DNA from: Gelatoporia subvermispora B
Taxonomy: Eukaryota > Basidiomycota > Agaricomycetes > Polyporales > Gelatoporiaceae
Assembly (NCBI GenBank): GCA_000320605.2
Contig: KB445794.1
Location: 495,863-559,862, forward strand
Reading direction: 5' to 3'
DNA length: 64,000 bases
Positions 61,441 to 64,000 of the stretch are shown here, one piece after another; the stretch's first letter is position 1; every line of letters starts with the position of its first letter. A model generated the notes under the pieces. It did no database searches. It was not told the DNA's origin and was given only the letters and a program-made list of their open reading frames with translations. Position numbers and translations under genes: made by a program.

Positions 61441-62536
61441 CTACACGTCAATCTCGATATGACCATAGTACTTTGGATTGTTTGTCTTCAGCTAGCGTAG
61501 TGCTTCATGCACGGCTTGCCTACAAACGCGGAACGTCGTGCGTAACCATTGTTGTGGAAGTTGACCCAGTCCAATGAACGTCACAGAAATGACTGATGCG
61601 AGGATTGCAGGTGGACAGGGCATCATATCACCTTGCACCATTGACGCGATCCCTTCCATGTCTAGCTCGTATGTACTAATGTTTCCACGCATTGCCCTTT
61701 GTAAGGTCTCTGTGTTCCGGCCTCCACCCATGTTCTTTGGGAAGAGCTTGAAGACAAAGACACGTGGGTATAGCAGTGAGATGAGCATTTGCTCAGGAAC
61801 GGTCAAGACCTGCAGTTGCCAGGGAACTCGGCCGATCCAAAGACCGTTTGCCAACGAATGCTTGGGGGGGTCTTGGCCGCCTTTCTTCAGCACCTGCAGA
61901 CACTCCTTGCAAACATTAACATTCAGTATGCCGTCCTTATCGATGGCACCCTCGGGCTGTAGCAATTTGCCACCATATAGGTCGTGGGCTAGATGGGGTA
62001 TACGTGGAACTAGACGAGAGGAATGAGGAAGATTGGCCAGAGGTAAGCAGGTAAGGTTAAATTGTATGCTGATCTCCCTTGCGCAGACTGCACAGATGGT
62101 GGTTTTCATAGCGGTATTTGAGATTGCCTCGAGGAATGCTCGATAGCACACCGTAACCTCAGCATCTGAAGGAGCTTTCATAAAGTCATCAGAGTTTTGA
62201 TTAGACTCAACGGTACGAAAGCTATCTTCGCCGGCCTCCACTTCAACTTCCTCAATGTCCACCCACTGCGCAACCCTTCGATCTATCTGACAGTTCTCTA
62301 CCCTCTTTTGCTTCTGACCTTTCATCTCCTGTACTTCGTCCTTGAGTAATTTACCTTGTTTCTTTTGCTGACTCAAAATGCGTAAGGTGATAAGCAAATG
62401 TTCAGGTGCGTGTTCCGTGACATGTGTGAGCAGTAGAGCCTTCTGCTGACGGTATTGGTAGAATGCCTCTTGCTCGCGTCAGGATCTCCTGCACTGTGAG
62501 AGCTGCCAGGTTCTCATTAATTGTAGGTGTGTCCAT
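61441..62536 (-). pseudogene. Helitron N-terminal block (DUF6570-like), disrupted
   Basis: ATG 62534-62536 opens MDTPTINENLAALTVQEILT, but the frame shifts near 62475; the next frame continues with EQEAFYQYRQQKALLLTHVT and runs to 61495. It holds a zinc-like CAVC (TTICAVCAREISI), CKECLQVL and the ALANGLWIG-type SLANGLWIGRVPWQLQVLT, typical of the DUF6570 module of basidiomycete Helitrons. TAG stops at 61492-61494 and 61441-61443 lie inside a stretch that otherwise stays in frame (LKTNNPKYYGHIEIDV). Confidence 0.8.
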
Positions 62537-62670
62537 TATAGAGCGTTGACAGGAAAGAGAACAGTATTCACGAGATACCGTACAGGGAGATGCTACCGCT
62601 ATTTCCCAAATTGTCCGACTGGTCTCTGCCCTCCGGTCTGCTTGTAATGCGCACGGACCTGCCACGTAGG

Positions 62671-62678
62671 TATAAAAA
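62671..62678 (+). promoter_or_regulatory. TATA box of the right-edge gene
   Basis: TATAAAAA lies 94 bp before the ATG at 62765, followed by a C-rich and then a CT-rich tract, a clean fungal core promoter. It sits in the 228-bp spacer shared with the divergent Helitron reading frame. Confidence 0.55.
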
Positions 62679-62764
62679 CCCCCCCTCAGTCCGTGTTCCA
62701 CCATCTCACTCCTCTCTCTCTTTTTCCTTGCTATCGTCTCTCATTCAGCTATATTCATATTCTC

Positions 62765-64000
62765 ATGGCACGTCAGCTGCACTTCACACCCGCTGCTACC
62801 GCTGCCCTCGTTCATCGTCGAGCTGAACTCATTGACTCCGGGCTGTATCTCGCCGACGACAACATCCGCACTTTGGTGTGTTGGGCGCGGCTCCCCGGCT
62901 CTAGAGGCCGTGCCCATCAGCTCGTCGTGAAGGATGCCGACAAATCCAGCACTACTGAAGACGATGCTGATGCACCATCCAAGTCCCCCAACTCTGCTGA
63001 CGACGACGCTGCCGATTTGACGGAGACTCCCAAGATTGCGGAGCCAGCTCATCTTGCTATTGTGGCTCGTATCAGCGAAGACAAGTTCTACATGATATCC
63101 GACGCGAACTGGCGGCCGTCCAAGTATTCACCTCACTTCGCCGAGGTGAAGGCTTCTTGCATGCTAACAGCCCCTCCGGACACGCTGAATCTCAGGGCGT
63201 TCAAGTCCGATTGGAAGGTGGCCTTCGGGAACCTTTTGCATTTGCAGAATGAGATTGCCACCAAGGGATTCATGGAGAAGTGTGGGCTTCTCTCGGATGG
63301 ATCCCTGGTCAAGCTGAAGCACAAGCTTTTCGTAAGTAGATATCACTCACACAGATCATTCACGGAACTTACATAATCGTAGGACAAGAACGACGACGGC
63401 TGGAACAGCGGAGAAGAGCCAGCTGCCAACACGACGCCTGTGTCAGAGGACGCCAGTACAAACACTGAATCTAATGGTAAGTATCTCTGACAGAAACAAG
63501 ACCGAGTTGCTTTACTAACCACGGCCTGTCTCAGAGCTTGAGTCCGAGTTCCATATAGCAAACTGGCCCTGCTGGACCAATGAGGCAAAGGCCGCCATTG
63601 AGGATCTCAAGGAGACTCATACCGTTATTCCTATTCCCGTCTATGACCACTGCAACAGGCTCGTCAAGCCGAAGCAGTACCGTGCTGTCCTCCAGGGTGC
63701 TACGGTTGAGGTCCACTTCACACTCCGTCATTGGTCCATTGGCTACACTGCAAGCCGCGGCGGCTCGGACTCTGGCTCGGGTGGTCTAGATGTGTATTCA
63801 GCTGACGTTTTTGCTATTCATGTCATTAGGCCCCCTCCGCCGTCCACACTGTCGTCATTGCGCAAGCGGAAGGTGTCGATGAAGAGCCCGGTGACGACGC
63901 CGATCAAAAGGCGTCGTGTTGTAGGTATGTTCTAAGTTTCATTCTCATTGGATGCATAGTTCCTGTTATTCTGAGCTATCTTGTGAACTTCTTGTTAGGT
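62765..64000 (+). CDS. Unknown protein, C-terminus off the right edge
   Basis: Exons 62765-63331, 63383-63476, 63535-63924 and the first two bases of a fourth (63999-64000) give over 350 codons. The product begins MARQLHFTPAATAALVHRRA, has a Ser/Asp/Glu-rich linker near residues 60-95, a globular part with GFMEKCGLLSDGSLVKLKHK, and later LRHWSIGYT before a basic RKRKVSM/KRRR segment that looks like a nuclear signal. I do not recognise the family. Codon use and introns look like an active gene, unlike the adjoining Helitron. It might be an independent gene or belong to a mobile element. Confidence 0.75.

Larger units (their letters stand above)
56459..62536 (-). mobile_element. Decayed autonomous Helitron
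   Basis: Three protein blocks in canonical order on the minus strand define a rolling-circle Helitron: a DUF6570-like N-terminal region, a Helitron-like Rep/HUH nuclease and a C-terminal Pif1-type helicase. The coordinates cover the coding part only. I did not find secure termini (5' TC and 3' hairpin-CTRR), so the true ends may lie a few hundred bases further out. At least seven in-frame stops and one frameshift break the frame, so this copy cannot encode a full transposase. Non-autonomous relatives may be nearby. Confidence 0.9.

Overview
This is nuclear DNA of a filamentous basidiomycete, most likely an Agaricomycete; a polypore is my guess from the GC-rich coding style and protein flavour, but I could not test the order. 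The genes are dense, on both strands, and split by many 47-75 nt GT-AG introns. Every multi-exon model below was spliced by hand, and the summed exon length is a multiple of three in each complete one.

Layout. 0-3.2 kb (minus): a partial coiled-coil protein and a PDCD2/Tsr4 protein. 3.2-7.9 kb: a GC-rich block with no convincing gene. 7.9-13.7 kb (plus): a Zn2Cys6 transcription factor with a Gln-rich tail, then the CCR4-NOT subunit CNOT9/Caf40. 14-26.7 kb: Msc2-type zinc transporter (minus), secreted amidase (plus), Vms1 peptidyl-tRNA hydrolase (minus), Mak16 (plus), Sur2 sphinganine hydroxylase (minus), tiny DASH subunit Hsk3 (plus). 26.7-29 kb: an AT-rich stretch and a 5'-unresolved C2H2 protein. 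29.3-42.1 kb: lanosterol synthase Erg7 (minus), Arp9-like protein (plus), ribosomal protein eL30 (minus), sulfite reductase beta subunit (plus), alanine-glyoxylate aminotransferase (minus). 42.8-54.4 kb: dynein intermediate chain (minus), tRNA-splicing endonuclease Sen2 (plus), Thp3/LENG8-type SAC3 protein, cytochrome c1, a CYSTM microprotein, a velvet-domain regulator and Tim23 (all minus). 54.4-64 kb: accessory DNA holding a decayed autonomous Helitron (DUF6570-like, Rep/HUH and Pif1 helicase blocks, at least seven in-frame stops and one frameshift), two spliced exons of another gene at its 3' side, and an unknown gene running off the right edge.

Most genes are housekeeping (rRNA, mRNA and tRNA processing, sterol, sphingolipid, sulfur and zinc metabolism, mitochondria, kinetochore, dynein) and do not form a metabolic cluster. 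The window's unusual content is gene structure (coding exons of 7-12 nt, three apparent GC-AG introns) and the Helitron region. I see no clearly new multi-gene system. No tRNA, rRNA or CRISPR array was recognised.
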